Assembly: GCF_022179245.1 (NCBI RefSeq) | Contig: NZ_BPQM01000059.1 | Coordinates: forward strand, 62,001-126,000 | DNA length: 64,000 bases | Direction: 5' to 3' | Source: Methylobacterium gregans | Lineage (GTDB): Bacteria; Pseudomonadota; Alphaproteobacteria; Rhizobiales; Beijerinckiaceae | In this document: positions 45,102 through 53,693 of the stretch, in pieces | Position numbering within the stretch: the first letter of the stretch is position 1 | Layout of the letters: each line of letters opens with the position of its first letter | Position numbers and translations under genes: made by a program | The notes under the pieces: model-generated | What the model saw: only the letters and a program-made list of their open reading frames with translations | Told to the model about the DNA's origin: nothing | Databases searched by the model: none

Positions 45102-46175
45102 TTACGCGTCGGGTTCGATGAGCCCGCCGCCGGGAAGGCGCAACTCCAGGTCGCCGGGTGGAGCCGGTGCGCGCGTCGCGCCGGCCTTGGTCCGGCCGGG
45201 TCGGTCCGCACGCGGGGCGGGGTCGTTCCGCACGGGCGCGTGCCCACGCGCCCGATTGCCGGCCTTTCGGCCGGATGCCTTCTGGTCGGATGCCTTCTGA
45301 TCGGATCCCGTCCGCCGCGGATCTTGCAGGATGGGCGGGGCGCTCGTCGGAGCCTCCTCGGCCGGCGAGAGGCGCAGGCTGAAGAGGGCCCAGTCGACGA
45401 GCAGCGGCGCGGCCACAGGCTCCGATCCCGGGGCGGCCGTTTCACGGGGCGGGGTCGTCTGAGCCGTCTCGGCGAGGCGCGCGCGTGCCTCGTCCCGCTC
45501 TCGCGCCGCTTGGGCGAGCGCGGCCTCGACGTCCGCGCGCGACTCGCGCGCCCACGCTTCCGCCTCGGCGAGCTGTCGGGCGAGTTGCTCCGACCGCCCG
45601 CGGCCCTCCGCGGCCTGCGCGTCGGCCTCCGCCGCCTGTCGCTGAGCCGCGGCGAGCCCGGCCCGCGCCGTCTCGAGATCGTGCGCCAGGACGTTGCCCT
45701 TCGCCCCGGCGGCCGCCTCCGCCTCGGCCGCCGCTGCGCGGAGCCCCTCGATCTCCCGCGCATGCGCCGCACGGAGCGCTCCGACATCCTGCGCATGCGC
45801 GGCCCGGGCCGCCTCGACCTCCTGGCGCGCGCGGGCGAGGTCGAAGGTCAGCCCTTCCTCCCGCGCCTCGGCGAGCTCGGTTGCCGGCGCACGCGCCAGG
45901 GACGTGACGGATACCGGCCGATCGCCGGGCGCCGCGGATCCGGATGGACGCACAGGCAGGACGGTGGTGAGCGTGACGGCGAGCGCCACGGCGAGCGCGC
46001 CGCCGACCCCGTAGGAGAGAAGCCGGGATGCGCCGGCGCCCGGAGCGGTTCTGATCAGGTGGGCCTGCTCGCGCCGGAACTCCGCGACCCAGTCGCGCGT
46101 ATCGGCCGCGGCTGCGACGGCAGATGTCCCCGGGTTCGAGCGGGCAAAGCTTCTGCGCGTGCGTTCGTCGAGCAT
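45102..46175 (-). CDS. Single-span coiled-coil protein of unknown function
   Basis: 357 residues. An N-terminal 50-residue cytoplasmic part (W-V-A-E-F-R-R-E-Q) precedes one membrane span near 52-72. Residues about 95-245 are a strongly predicted coiled coil of A/E/R heptads. The C-terminal 100 residues are low-complexity and basic, with repeated S-D-Q-K-A-S units, ending G-G-G-L-I-E-P-D. The layout recalls exopolysaccharide co-polymerase-like or structural envelope proteins, but no domain is recognised. It sits upstream of the acyltransferase gene on the same strand. Confidence 0.65.
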   Translation of the reverse strand: MLDERTRRSFARSNPGTSAVAAAADTRDWVAEFRREQAHLIRTAPGAGASRLLSYGVGGALAVALAVTLTTVLPVRPSGSAAPGDRPVSVTSLARAPATELAEAREEGLTFDLARARQEVEAARAAHAQDVGALRAAHAREIEGLRAAAAEAEAAAGAKGNVLAHDLETARAGLAAAQRQAAEADAQAAEGRGRSEQLARQLAEAEAWARESRADVEAALAQAARERDEARARLAETAQTTPPRETAAPGSEPVAAPLLVDWALFSLRLSPAEEAPTSAPPILQDPRRTGSDQKASDQKASGRKAGNRARGHAPVRNDPAPRADRPGRTKAGATRAPAPPGDLELRLPGGGLIEPDA

Positions 46176-46526
46176 GTCGGGACCCGTCTGAACTACATTC
46201 AGTCGATCCGACTCTACAGGCCGACTGGATTTCGACAGGCCCGCTGCGGGACTACTCCGAACGGCATGGATGACGCCTGACCATCCGCGCCAAACGGCTC
46301 AGAACGGCCGAAGCCTACCCCATTCGGGCAGTACGGTCGCGCGAACCTGCCGAAAACCAGCGCAACCAGAGAATCGCATTGGCATCAAGAGTGCCTTTGT
46401 GAGCAGATGTGGCGCTCATCAGTCTCGCAACGGTGAATGCCCAGACGCTTTGTCAGTCACCAAAGGGGAGGAGTCTTATCTTTTGTTGTTTGCAGCGACG
46501 TCTGCCCTCATACATAGTCGTTGATG
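46176..46526. other. Intergenic region upstream of LuxR-type regulator
   Basis: This divergent promoter region is clearly less GC-rich than its surroundings, particularly 46330-46510. No real gene is seen; one 84-codon open frame has atypical codons and no ribosome site. It probably carries promoters for both flanking genes. Confidence 0.5.
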
Positions 46527-46548
46527 AAGCGTATTAGACAATACGCTT
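46527..46548 (+). promoter_or_regulatory. Perfect dyad in the leader of the LuxR-type gene
   Basis: AAGCGTATT and AATACGCTT form a perfect nine-base inverted repeat with the spacer AGAC, 37 bases before the ATG of the regulator. As DNA it could be an operator, perhaps autoregulatory; as RNA it would be a stable tetraloop hairpin in the leader, followed by TTG and not a T-run. Confidence 0.55.
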
Positions 46549-46585
46549 TGTCGCCAGGGGCGAGCCCCATCGAGAGGGTTGCGAT

Positions 46586-47449
46586 ATGAACTGTCTCGTC
46601 ACGAGTGAACGGATTGAGGAAGCCATCCCACTTGTGGATGCGGTCGGCGTAGCGATCGTCGGAGACACGGCACTCTTCCGCGAGGGATTGCGCCACATCT
46701 TTGCCGGATCGCCATTCGACGTCGTGGCGGCCGCCGATCGTCTGGACGACGTCGAGCCGGCCGCACTCGCGAGCGAGGCCCTCGTCATCCTTCTGTCGAT
46801 CGACCCGGAACGGCAGCAGGATCTGGAGCGGATCACGGAGGCGCGGGCGCGCTGTCCGGAGGCCGCGATCGTCTGTCTCTGCACGGGCTGCGGCGAGACC
46901 CAGGTTCTGCCGATGCTCGAGTCCGGCGTCGCCGCGATCCTGCTGCGCACGGTGGCGGCCGAGACCCTGGTCCAGACCCTCGAACTGGCGCTGCTGGGAC
47001 AGAGGGTCGTGCCCCACCTCTCGATTCCGACCCTTCGCGAGACGGCTCCCCGCGAGCAGGCCCCGGCCTCATCCGAGGACGAGGGCGCATTCCCTGAAGG
47101 ACCGGAGCGGCCGGACCCCGGCGACACGTTCCGGCCGAGCGCCCGGGAGATCAAGATCATCGCCTGCTTGGTGAAGGGCGAGTCGAACCGCGTGATCGCG
47201 GACCGCCTCGCGATTGCCGAGGGGCGGGTCAAGGGTCACGTCAAGGCGATCCTTCGCAAGATCCAGGTTAAGAACCGGACCCAGGCAGCGATCTGGGGCA
47301 TGAAGCACCTCGTCGGAACCGAGATGCCGGCAACCGCAGACGGGCGCTTCGATCCGTCCGTTGAGGCGGCCGGCGAGGACTTGGACGAGGGCGCGCTGCC
47401 GGCAACGCCGCGCCCGGCTTGGCGCGCCGAGCCTGTTCACCTCCGGTGA
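46586..47449 (+). CDS. LuxR-type regulator with degenerate receiver domain
   Basis: 287 residues. Residues 21-130 look like a response-regulator receiver (V-A-I-V-G-D-T-A-L-F-R-E-G-L), but the first acidic pair is G26-D27 and the phospho-acceptor position is serine (L-L-S71-I-D), so aspartate phosphorylation is unlikely. A LuxR/FixJ helix-turn-helix follows around 185-250 (S-A-R-E-I-K-I-I and G-E-S-N-R-V-I-A-D-R-L). It should bind DNA under a signal other than classic phosphotransfer. Its stop overlaps the GTG of the beta-helix gene, so it is co-translated with a secreted protein. Confidence 0.85.
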   Translation: MNCLVTSERIEEAIPLVDAVGVAIVGDTALFREGLRHIFAGSPFDVVAAADRLDDVEPAALASEALVILLSIDPERQQDLERITEARARCPEAAIVCLCTGCGETQVLPMLESGVAAILLRTVAAETLVQTLELALLGQRVVPHLSIPTLRETAPREQAPASSEDEGAFPEGPERPDPGDTFRPSAREIKIIACLVKGESNRVIADRLAIAEGRVKGHVKAILRKIQVKNRTQAAIWGMKHLVGTEMPATADGRFDPSVEAAGEDLDEGALPATPRPAWRAEPVHLR

Positions 47450-48927
47450 GGCGAGGCTCAGCCGCGCGCGCGGCCTACCGCACGGCCTTCCTCGCCGTGG
47501 TGCTCGCTTCGCTCTGGGGCCCCGCGCCGGCAGCCGGCGCTCGGGCGGAGCCGTCCGGCCCGGCCGATTGTCCGGCCGGTGCCGTGCGGGTTGCGCCGGG
47601 CGGGTCGATCCAGAGCGCGGCCCTGCGCGCCGGTGTGGGGGGCACGATCTGTCTCGCGGCCGGCCTCTACCGGATGCAGGAGGTGGCGCCGCTCGCCGGG
47701 CAGAGCTTCCTCGGCGAGCCCGGCACGATTCTCAACGGGGCCCGGATCCTCACCGGCTTCGAGCGCGCCGGAGCCTACTGGCAGCTCTCGGGCATCCGGC
47801 TGCGACCCGCCGCTGCCGGCCCCGGGCAGTGCCGCTCCGGCACCCTCTGCCTGCAGCCCCTCGCGCTGTTCCTCGACGGTGAGCCGCTGCGCCGGGTCGC
47901 ATCGCGGGCCGAGCTCGGCCCGGGGCGCTACCTCGTCGAGGTCTCCGCGGGGCGCGTCACCATCGCCGACGACCCGAAGGGGCGGACGATCGAGGGGGCC
48001 AGCGCCCGCTTCGCCTTCCGCGGACAGGTGTCGAACGTGCGCATCCGCGGCCTCGTCATCGAGAAGTACGATTCCCCCGTCCAGGAAGGCGCCATCGAGG
48101 CGACCGGGCCGGGCTGGCGCGTCGAGGCGACGGAGCTGCGCCACAATTCCGGTGCGGGCATCGGCATCGTCTCGAACAGCGTGGTGCGCGACTGCGCGAT
48201 CCACCACAACGGCCAGCTCGGCGCGACGGCGGGCGGCACAGACATCCTGTTCGAGAACAACCGCATCTACGCCAACAACACCGCCGGTTTCGACTCGGCC
48301 TGGGAGGCTGGCGGCCTGAAGATCACGGACAGTCGCTCCGTCGTCCTCCGGGGCAACCGCGTCGATCGCAACGGCGGCCCCGGCCTGTGGTGCGATATCG
48401 ACTGCCGCGACGTGCTGATCGAGGATAACCATGCCGAGGACAATGTCGGGCCCGGCATCTTCTACGAGATCTCCTACGCCGCCGTGATCCGCCGCAACAC
48501 CCTGCGCCGCAACGGCGACCCGCGCGCGACGTGGTTCTGGGACGCGGACATCCAGATCGCAGCCTCCGAGGAGGTCGAGGTCAGCGACAACGACATCACC
48601 GTGCGGCCGGACGGTCACGCCGTGGTCCTCGTCGATCAGGCTCGGGAGCGCGCGCAGGGCGGCCTCTACAGGACCGCGCAGAACCGGGTCCACGACAACC
48701 GCTTCGTTTTCCTGGGCGCCGGCAGCGCCGGCGGCGTCTCGGACGCCGAGCCCGAATCGCCGAACTTCAGGGTGATTCAGACCGGGCGCAACAGCTTCGA
48801 CCGGAACCTCTACGCCTATCCCGCCGCCACGCCGCCTCGGTTCATCTGGGGCCACGACATCATCGATTTCGCGCGTTTCCGAGCCGCAGGCCAGGAGCAG
48901 GCCGGGACGATGAAGGCCGAGCCATAG
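47446..48927 (+). CDS. Secreted right-handed beta-helix protein
   Basis: 493 residues from GTG 47446, inside the GTGA overlap with the regulator; a TTG nine codons earlier is less likely. A signal peptide ends near G-A-R-A-E. After V-R-V-A-P-G-G-S-I-Q-S-A the chain shows parallel beta-helix rungs with recurring N-N/N-x-x-x-G-N motifs (I-R-G-L-V-I-E, L-R-G-N-R-V-D-R-N-G-G, I-R-R-N-T-L-R-R-N-G). Such proteins bind or cleave polysaccharides (pectate-lyase-like, NosD, alginate epimerase). No catalytic triad could be assigned. Export and the surface-glycan genes upstream suggest a cell-envelope polysaccharide role. Confidence 0.82.
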   Translation: MRRGSAARAAYRTAFLAVVLASLWGPAPAAGARAEPSGPADCPAGAVRVAPGGSIQSAALRAGVGGTICLAAGLYRMQEVAPLAGQSFLGEPGTILNGARILTGFERAGAYWQLSGIRLRPAAAGPGQCRSGTLCLQPLALFLDGEPLRRVASRAELGPGRYLVEVSAGRVTIADDPKGRTIEGASARFAFRGQVSNVRIRGLVIEKYDSPVQEGAIEATGPGWRVEATELRHNSGAGIGIVSNSVVRDCAIHHNGQLGATAGGTDILFENNRIYANNTAGFDSAWEAGGLKITDSRSVVLRGNRVDRNGGPGLWCDIDCRDVLIEDNHAEDNVGPGIFYEISYAAVIRRNTLRRNGDPRATWFWDADIQIAASEEVEVSDNDITVRPDGHAVVLVDQARERAQGGLYRTAQNRVHDNRFVFLGAGSAGGVSDAEPESPNFRVIQTGRNSFDRNLYAYPAATPPRFIWGHDIIDFARFRAAGQEQAGTMKAEP

Positions 48928-49102
48928 ACGGCGTGCGGGCAGGCAGCGGCCCCGATCAACCGTCCCCGGCCCGAACAATCCACAAGATCGTGACGGCGTC
49001 GACAGTGGATTTGCGCCCGCACCAACCGTTTCCGACCTTTCGGAAACTTGCCTCTCCTTCCCGGACGATGAGAGAAACCATGGCAGCGAGGGGGAAAGCG
49101 CC

Positions 49103-49624
49103 ATGCTCAGCGGCTCGGCTATCGTGCGCGTGTCCGTGCTGCTCGTCGCCGCGGGCCTTCTGGCCGCGCTGACGCAGTTCCTGTGGCTTCAGGGACCGGG
49201 CGATTCCAGCGCCGAGGTCCCGGCGGTGTCGGCGCCTCCGCAGGAGCGCGCATCCGAGCCGGAGCCGCCCCGCCCGGCGCCCGTGCCGCCCGAGGTCACG
49301 GCGCGGGCGGCGCAGCCGGCGCCGGCTCCCGGGGAGCCGGCCCGGCCGCCCGTCCCGAACGCCGAGCCGGTTCCGGCACCGCTCCCGACGCCCGCGCCTG
49401 ATCCGACCGAGCAGGCGGAGGAGCGCGCGGAGCCGCGGGCCGTGACGCTCGTCGACCTCAACACCGCCACCGTGGCCCAGCTGAACGGCCTGAAGGGCGG
49501 CGGCAATATCGGGCGCGCGATCATCCAGAAGCGGCCCTACACCTCTGTCGACCAGCTGCTCAGCAAGCGGGTGCTGAGCCGGACCACCTACGAGCGGATC
49601 AAGGATCAGGTAACCGTGCAGTGA
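49103..49624 (+). CDS. Membrane-anchored helix-hairpin-helix protein (ComEA-like)
   Basis: 173 residues, start ATG 49103 after a GAGGGGGA ribosome site. One N-terminal membrane span (about 8-28) is followed by a long proline/alanine/glutamate spacer (35-108). The C-terminal 60 residues are a helix-hairpin-helix unit, V-D-L-N-T-A-T-V-A-Q-L-N-G-L-K, with R-A-I-I-Q-K-R-P-Y and Y-E-R-I-K-D-Q. This layout is that of ComEA-like DNA-binding proteins of the periplasm. Competence genes are not adjacent, so the role is only suggested. Confidence 0.75.
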   Translation: MLSGSAIVRVSVLLVAAGLLAALTQFLWLQGPGDSSAEVPAVSAPPQERASEPEPPRPAPVPPEVTARAAQPAPAPGEPARPPVPNAEPVPAPLPTPAPDPTEQAEERAEPRAVTLVDLNTATVAQLNGLKGGGNIGRAIIQKRPYTSVDQLLSKRVLSRTTYERIKDQVTVQ

Positions 49625-49735
49625 GCGTGCGACACCGCGGCGGCTCGGTCACGCGCTCCGTCTGGCGTACGCCGCCTGCCCCGCCTATGCTCCCCTTCCT
49701 TCGGCCGTCGGGGCCACCAGTCAGGGTTATTGCGG

Positions 49736-49951
49736 ATGCTGACGCACACCGGGAGCACGATCCTGAGATCCGATCTCGGCGTCGAGGAGACGACGGAGAG
49801 CGACAACATCGTCCGCTGGGACGGGGAGCGCCTCTACGTCGAGCAAGACGTCTACCACAACGGGCAGCTCGTTCACCGGAAGTACCGCCGCACCGTCACC
49901 GAGCCGGTGGCGCGCGCATTGCTGGCGGTGATCACCCGCTCGCAGCAATGA
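49736..49951 (+). CDS. Small protein of unknown function
   Basis: 71 residues from ATG 49736. It is polar and probably beta-rich, with L-R-S-D-L-G-V-E-E-T-T and R-W-D-G-E-R-L-Y-V-E-Q-D. There is no signal or membrane span. Its stop overlaps the start of the DUF3016 gene (ATGA), which supports it as real. Confidence 0.6.
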   Translation: MLTHTGSTILRSDLGVEETTESDNIVRWDGERLYVEQDVYHNGQLVHRKYRRTVTEPVARALLAVITRSQQ

Positions 49952-50442
49952 GGCCGCGCGGCGCGGCGGCAGCTCTTCTGGCGGCCGCGCTCGCCGCGGG
50001 ACCGGCCGCCGCGCAGCAGGTCACGGTGCGCTACGTCGCGCCCGAGCGGTTCACCGATGCAGAGAACCGCTACGGCTCGGGCCAGACCCTGCGGACGACC
50101 CTTGCCGAGATGACCCGGATCTTCGAAGAGGCCGGCGCCCGGCGCCTCCTTCCGGGCGACGACCTCGCGGTCACCGTGCTCGACATCGACCTCGCCGGGT
50201 TCGAGCGGCCGAGCTTCAGCGCGCCCCAAGGCGTGCGCGTGGTGACCGACGCGGGACCGCCGCGCATCCGCCTCGCCTACAGGCTGCGCCGGGGCGGGCG
50301 GGCGGCGGCTCAGGGGGAGGAGACGCTCACGGACATCAACTTCCTGCTGACGGCCAACGCGCGCTTCGCCACCGGGGGATTGTACTACGAGCGGGTCCTC
50401 GTGCGGGACTGGTTCGCCCGGCGCTTCTCCGGGCAGGGCTGA
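49948..50442 (+). CDS. DUF3016 exported protein
   Basis: 164 residues with a signal peptide ending A-A-A-Q-Q. The mature region Q-V-T-V-R-Y-V-A-P-E-R-F-T-D and D-D-L-A-V-T-V-L-D-I-D-L-A-G, then R-I-R-L-A-Y-R-L and the final D-W-F-A-R-R-F, match DUF3016, periplasmic proteins of unknown role. It is coupled to the preceding 71-residue gene. Confidence 0.8.
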   Translation: MRPRGAAAALLAAALAAGPAAAQQVTVRYVAPERFTDAENRYGSGQTLRTTLAEMTRIFEEAGARRLLPGDDLAVTVLDIDLAGFERPSFSAPQGVRVVTDAGPPRIRLAYRLRRGGRAAAQGEETLTDINFLLTANARFATGGLYYERVLVRDWFARRFSGQG

Positions 50443-50544
50443 GGGTGTGAAGGATCGAGCTTCGGACCCGATCCGGAATCTCCGCGCATTGCCCGGCTTT
50501 GCCGCGCCACCTATCTGCCCTGCATGGTCACCGGAGGATCCTGC

Positions 50545-51450
50545 ATGCGATCGCGCCCCGCTCTCGCTCTCATTCTCGTCGGCGGGATCGCCCAGATCGG
50601 GATCGCCGAGATGAGCGCCGTCCGGGCCGCGCCGGCCCCCGCGCCGGCTACGGAGGCTCCGGCGAGGCCGGCCGCGGCGCCGGTGGTGCTGGCCAACCAC
50701 CGCGCCGTCTACGACCTGTCGCTCGGCTCGAGCGGCGGCACGCGCGCAGTCGACAGCGCCCGCGGCCGCATCGCCCTCGAGTTCAAGGGCGATGCCTGCC
50801 AGGGCTACACCATGCAGACCCGGCAGGTGACCGTGCTCGAGTCCGCCGAGACCGGGAGCCGTACCTCGGACCTGCGCAACACAACCTTCGAGGGCGGGGA
50901 CGGCCACGAATTCCGCTTCCGGACGGCGAGCGCGACCAACGGCACGTCGAGCCCGACCGTCGACGGCAACGCGACCAGCGAGGGCGACGCCTTCAAGGTG
51001 CGGCTGAAGGAGCCCAAGCGCGACCAGTTCGGCGAGGCTGGTCCGGTCCTGTTTCCGAGCCTGCACATGCGCCGCCTGATCGAGGCGGCCCGAACCGGCG
51101 AGACCACGCTCGCCGCCAAGGTGTTCGACGGCTCGGATGACGGCCGCAAGGTCTACGACACGCTGGCCGTCATCGGCCGGCCGAGCACCGGACCGACCCA
51201 GGCCGCGGGCTCCGAGCGCGACAGGCCGCTGCGCGAGGGCGCGCTGGCCTCGGTGCAGCGCTGGCCGGTGACGCTGAGCTATTTCACGCAAGGGAAGGGC
51301 GAGCGCACGCCGATCTACACGCTGAGCTTCGACCTCTACGACAACGGGGTCAGCGGTGCGCTCAAGCTCGATTACGGTGATTTTGCCATCGTGGGCGACC
51401 TGACGCGGCTGGACCTCGACAAGGGGCCCGACAAGCCCTGCCGCCCTTGA
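50545..51450 (+). CDS. eipB: EipB-like (DUF1849) cell-envelope integrity protein
   Basis: 301 residues from ATG 50545, placed by a GGAGG seven bases upstream; an ATG at 50524 is in frame but lacks that site. The signal peptide ends near V-R-A-A-P. The mature protein starts L-A-N-H-R-A-V-Y-D-L-S-L and has only two cysteines outside the signal, in D-A-C-Q-G-Y and near the C-terminus in K-P-C-R-P, in agreement with the disulfide that links the ends of Brucella EipB. EipB is a periplasmic beta-spiral protein needed for envelope integrity. The symbol rests on family resemblance. Confidence 0.85.
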   Translation: MRSRPALALILVGGIAQIGIAEMSAVRAAPAPAPATEAPARPAAAPVVLANHRAVYDLSLGSSGGTRAVDSARGRIALEFKGDACQGYTMQTRQVTVLESAETGSRTSDLRNTTFEGGDGHEFRFRTASATNGTSSPTVDGNATSEGDAFKVRLKEPKRDQFGEAGPVLFPSLHMRRLIEAARTGETTLAAKVFDGSDDGRKVYDTLAVIGRPSTGPTQAAGSERDRPLREGALASVQRWPVTLSYFTQGKGERTPIYTLSFDLYDNGVSGALKLDYGDFAIVGDLTRLDLDKGPDKPCRP

Positions 51451-51509
51451 TACCGGAGGGCGCCCCTGTTCCTCGGGGGCGCTCCCCGAGCTCAGGAGAC
51501 GCCCGGTGG

Positions 51510-51809
51510 TCAGGGCGCCTCGAAATCCGGCGGCCTGCGGCGCCTCCAGGCTGCGGCAATTCGCTCCGGAGGGCATTCCAGCGCACGTGCGCAGGCGATC
51601 AGAACCGGCTCATCCGCCATCACATGGTCCAGAACCGCGTCGAGAATTGCCGGATCCTCGCGCGCCCGGCGCAACGCGTCGGGCGTCAGGCCGGTGGCGT
51701 TCAGGAAGGGGAGCAGGCGATCGGGATCCTGGACCATCCACAGCAGAACATCGAGCGCCAACGAATCCGTGGCTTCATCCTCTTGAAGGGATTTGCGTTT
51801 CATCAACAT
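51510..51809 (-). CDS. DUF3572 family protein
   Basis: 99 residues; ATG 51809 has an AGGG site and an alternative ATG lies two codons later. A-L-D-V-L-L-W-M-V-Q-D-P-D-R-L-L-P-F-L-N-A-T-G and A-V-L-D-H-V-M-A-D-E-P match DUF3572, a small helical family found near divK in many alphaproteobacteria. Here it is divergent from divK with 76 bases between their starts, so the two share a promoter region. The function is unknown. Confidence 0.85.
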   Translation of the reverse strand: MLMKRKSLQEDEATDSLALDVLLWMVQDPDRLLPFLNATGLTPDALRRAREDPAILDAVLDHVMADEPVLIACARALECPPERIAAAWRRRRPPDFEAP

Positions 51810-51885
51810 GTAAACCCTAGAATGGATTCCGACAGGGTGACGGCCCGTTAACGACAAGCGTCGCGCGCACCGGGATGAACGCCTC

Positions 51886-52260
51886 ATGAAGAAAACGGTG
51901 CTGATCGTCGAGGACAACGAGCTCAATATGAAGCTCTTCAACGACCTCCTCGAGGCGCAGGGCTACGCGACGCTCAAGACCGCGCACGGCATCGAGGCGA
52001 TCGAGCTGGCGCGCGCGCATCACCCCGATCTCATCCTCATGGACATCCAGCTGCCCGAGGTATCCGGCCTCGAAGTCACCAAGTGGCTGAAGGAGGACGA
52101 CGATCTCAAGCACATTCCTGTGATCGCCATCACGGCTTTCGCCATGAAGGGCGACGAGGAGAGGATCCGCGAGGGCGGCTGTGAGGCATATTTGTCCAAG
52201 CCGATCTCGGTCGCGAAGTTTTTGGCAACGGTTCGGACTTATCTTGAGGCGAAATCCTGA
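51886..52260 (+). CDS. divK: Cell-cycle response regulator DivK
   Basis: 124 residues, a single receiver domain: E9-D10 acidic pair, D53 phospho-acceptor in L-M-D-I-Q-L-P, the conserved threonine in A-I-T-A-F and K in L-S-K-P-I. Sequence and the following pleD match Caulobacter DivK, which is dephosphorylated by PleC, phosphorylated by DivJ, and steers CckA and thereby CtrA. A GTTAAC lies about 35 bases ahead of the start. pleD begins 54 bases downstream. Confidence 0.96.
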   Translation: MKKTVLIVEDNELNMKLFNDLLEAQGYATLKTAHGIEAIELARAHHPDLILMDIQLPEVSGLEVTKWLKEDDDLKHIPVIAITAFAMKGDEERIREGGCEAYLSKPISVAKFLATVRTYLEAKS

Positions 52261-52314
52261 CGCCTGACCCGGTGCATCCGCGCGGGCGGCGTCTCCGGTC
52301 GCCCGCGAGGAAAG

Positions 52315-53688
52315 ATGTCGGCGCGAGTCCTGATCGTCGATGATCTGTTTCCGAACGTGAAGCTTCTCGAAACGAAGCTCGCGCTCGAGTATTTCAACAC
52401 CGTATCGGCCATGAACGGACCGGACGCCATCGCGATCTGCGAGCGGGGCCTCTGCGACGTCGTGCTCCTCGACGTGATGATGCCCGGCATGGACGGGTTC
52501 GAGGTCTGCCGATACCTCAAGAGCAACCCCGTCACCGCGCATCTGCCGGTGATCATGGTCACCGCCCTCGACCAGCCCGCCGATCGGCTGAGAGGCCTGG
52601 AGGCGGGGGCGGACGACTTCCTGACCAAGCCCGTGGACGACGTCGCCCTGTTCGCCCGGGTGCGCAGCCTCGTGCGCCTGAAGGCGGTAACCGACGAACT
52701 GCTCGGCCGCGCGCTCGCTTCCCGAGAGGCCGGCCTCGGCGATCCGCTGGCGCGCGCCGCCGCCGAGACAGGACTTGATGCGGAGATTCTCCTGGTCGAG
52801 GACCGGGCCGGCGCGGCCGACCGGATGGCGGCGGCGCTCGGCCAGCACCATCGGGTGCGCATCGAGCCCGATGCTCAGCGCGCCCTGATGCGCGCCGCGG
52901 AGGGGACCTTCGACTGCATCCTGGTCAGCCTCGACCTCGAGGGGTCGGACGGCCTGCGCCTGTGCAGCCAACTCCGCTCGCTCGAACGGACCCGTAACGT
53001 CCCGCTGATAATGCTGGGCGAGGCGCACGAGCGTGAGCGCATCGTGCGCGGGCTCGATTTCGGCGTGCACGACTACCTGCTGCGGCCGATCGACCGGAAC
53101 GAGCTGACCGCGCGAGTGCGCACCCAGGTCCGGCGCAAGCGCTTCTCCGAAGTGCTGCGCGGCGCCGTCCAGGCCTCGCTGCAACTTGCGGTGACCGACG
53201 GCCTGACGGGGCTGCACAATCGGCGCTACCTCGACAGCCATCTCGGCGCACTCTTCGCCGAAGCGAGTTTGCGCCAGCGCCCGGTCGCCGCGCTGATCCT
53301 CGACATCGACCGGTTCAAGACGATCAACGACACCTACGGGCACGAGGCCGGCGACGAGGTGTTGCGCACCTTCGCCGAGCGGGTCCGGCTGCATACCCGC
53401 ACCGTCGACATCGTGGCCCGTTACGGCGGCGAGGAGGTGGTGATCATCTTGCCGGATGTGGGCCTCGCCGAGGCGCAGGTGATCGCCGAGCGCATCCGCG
53501 CCCGGATCGAGGCGCTGCCCTTCGCGGTCCAGCGCGCGACCCGTTGCGTACCGGTCACGGTCTCGATCGGCGTCGCGGCCCGGCAGGGGGAAGACGCTGC
53601 GGCGGGCGACATGATGAAGCGCGCCGACCTCGCGCTCTACCGCGCCAAGAAGTGCGGCCGGAACCGCGTCGAGGCCGAGGCCGCCTGA
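52315..53688 (+). CDS. pleD: Response regulator diguanylate cyclase PleD
   Basis: 457 residues. Receiver 1 (1-120) has D53 in L-L-D53-V-M-M-P-G; receiver 2 (about 155-275) is an adaptor lacking a clean phospho-acceptor (S-L-D-L-E-G). The GGDEF domain at roughly 290-457 has the active site G371-G-E-E-V375 and the inhibitory I-site R362-T-V-D365 five residues before it, so c-di-GMP synthesis with product inhibition is expected. In Caulobacter, PleD acts at the stalked pole with DivK. A PodJ-like scaffold is encoded at 6426-9989. Confidence 0.96.
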   Translation: MSARVLIVDDLFPNVKLLETKLALEYFNTVSAMNGPDAIAICERGLCDVVLLDVMMPGMDGFEVCRYLKSNPVTAHLPVIMVTALDQPADRLRGLEAGADDFLTKPVDDVALFARVRSLVRLKAVTDELLGRALASREAGLGDPLARAAAETGLDAEILLVEDRAGAADRMAAALGQHHRVRIEPDAQRALMRAAEGTFDCILVSLDLEGSDGLRLCSQLRSLERTRNVPLIMLGEAHERERIVRGLDFGVHDYLLRPIDRNELTARVRTQVRRKRFSEVLRGAVQASLQLAVTDGLTGLHNRRYLDSHLGALFAEASLRQRPVAALILDIDRFKTINDTYGHEAGDEVLRTFAERVRLHTRTVDIVARYGGEEVVIILPDVGLAEAQVIAERIRARIEALPFAVQRATRCVPVTVSIGVAARQGEDAAAGDMMKRADLALYRAKKCGRNRVEAEAA

Positions 53689-53693
53689 GCGGC

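Noticed and set aside
46270-46524. 84-codon frame in the intergenic region before the LuxR-type gene
   Set aside because: It has no ribosome site, atypical codons, no recognisable motif, and lies in a lower-GC promoter region.
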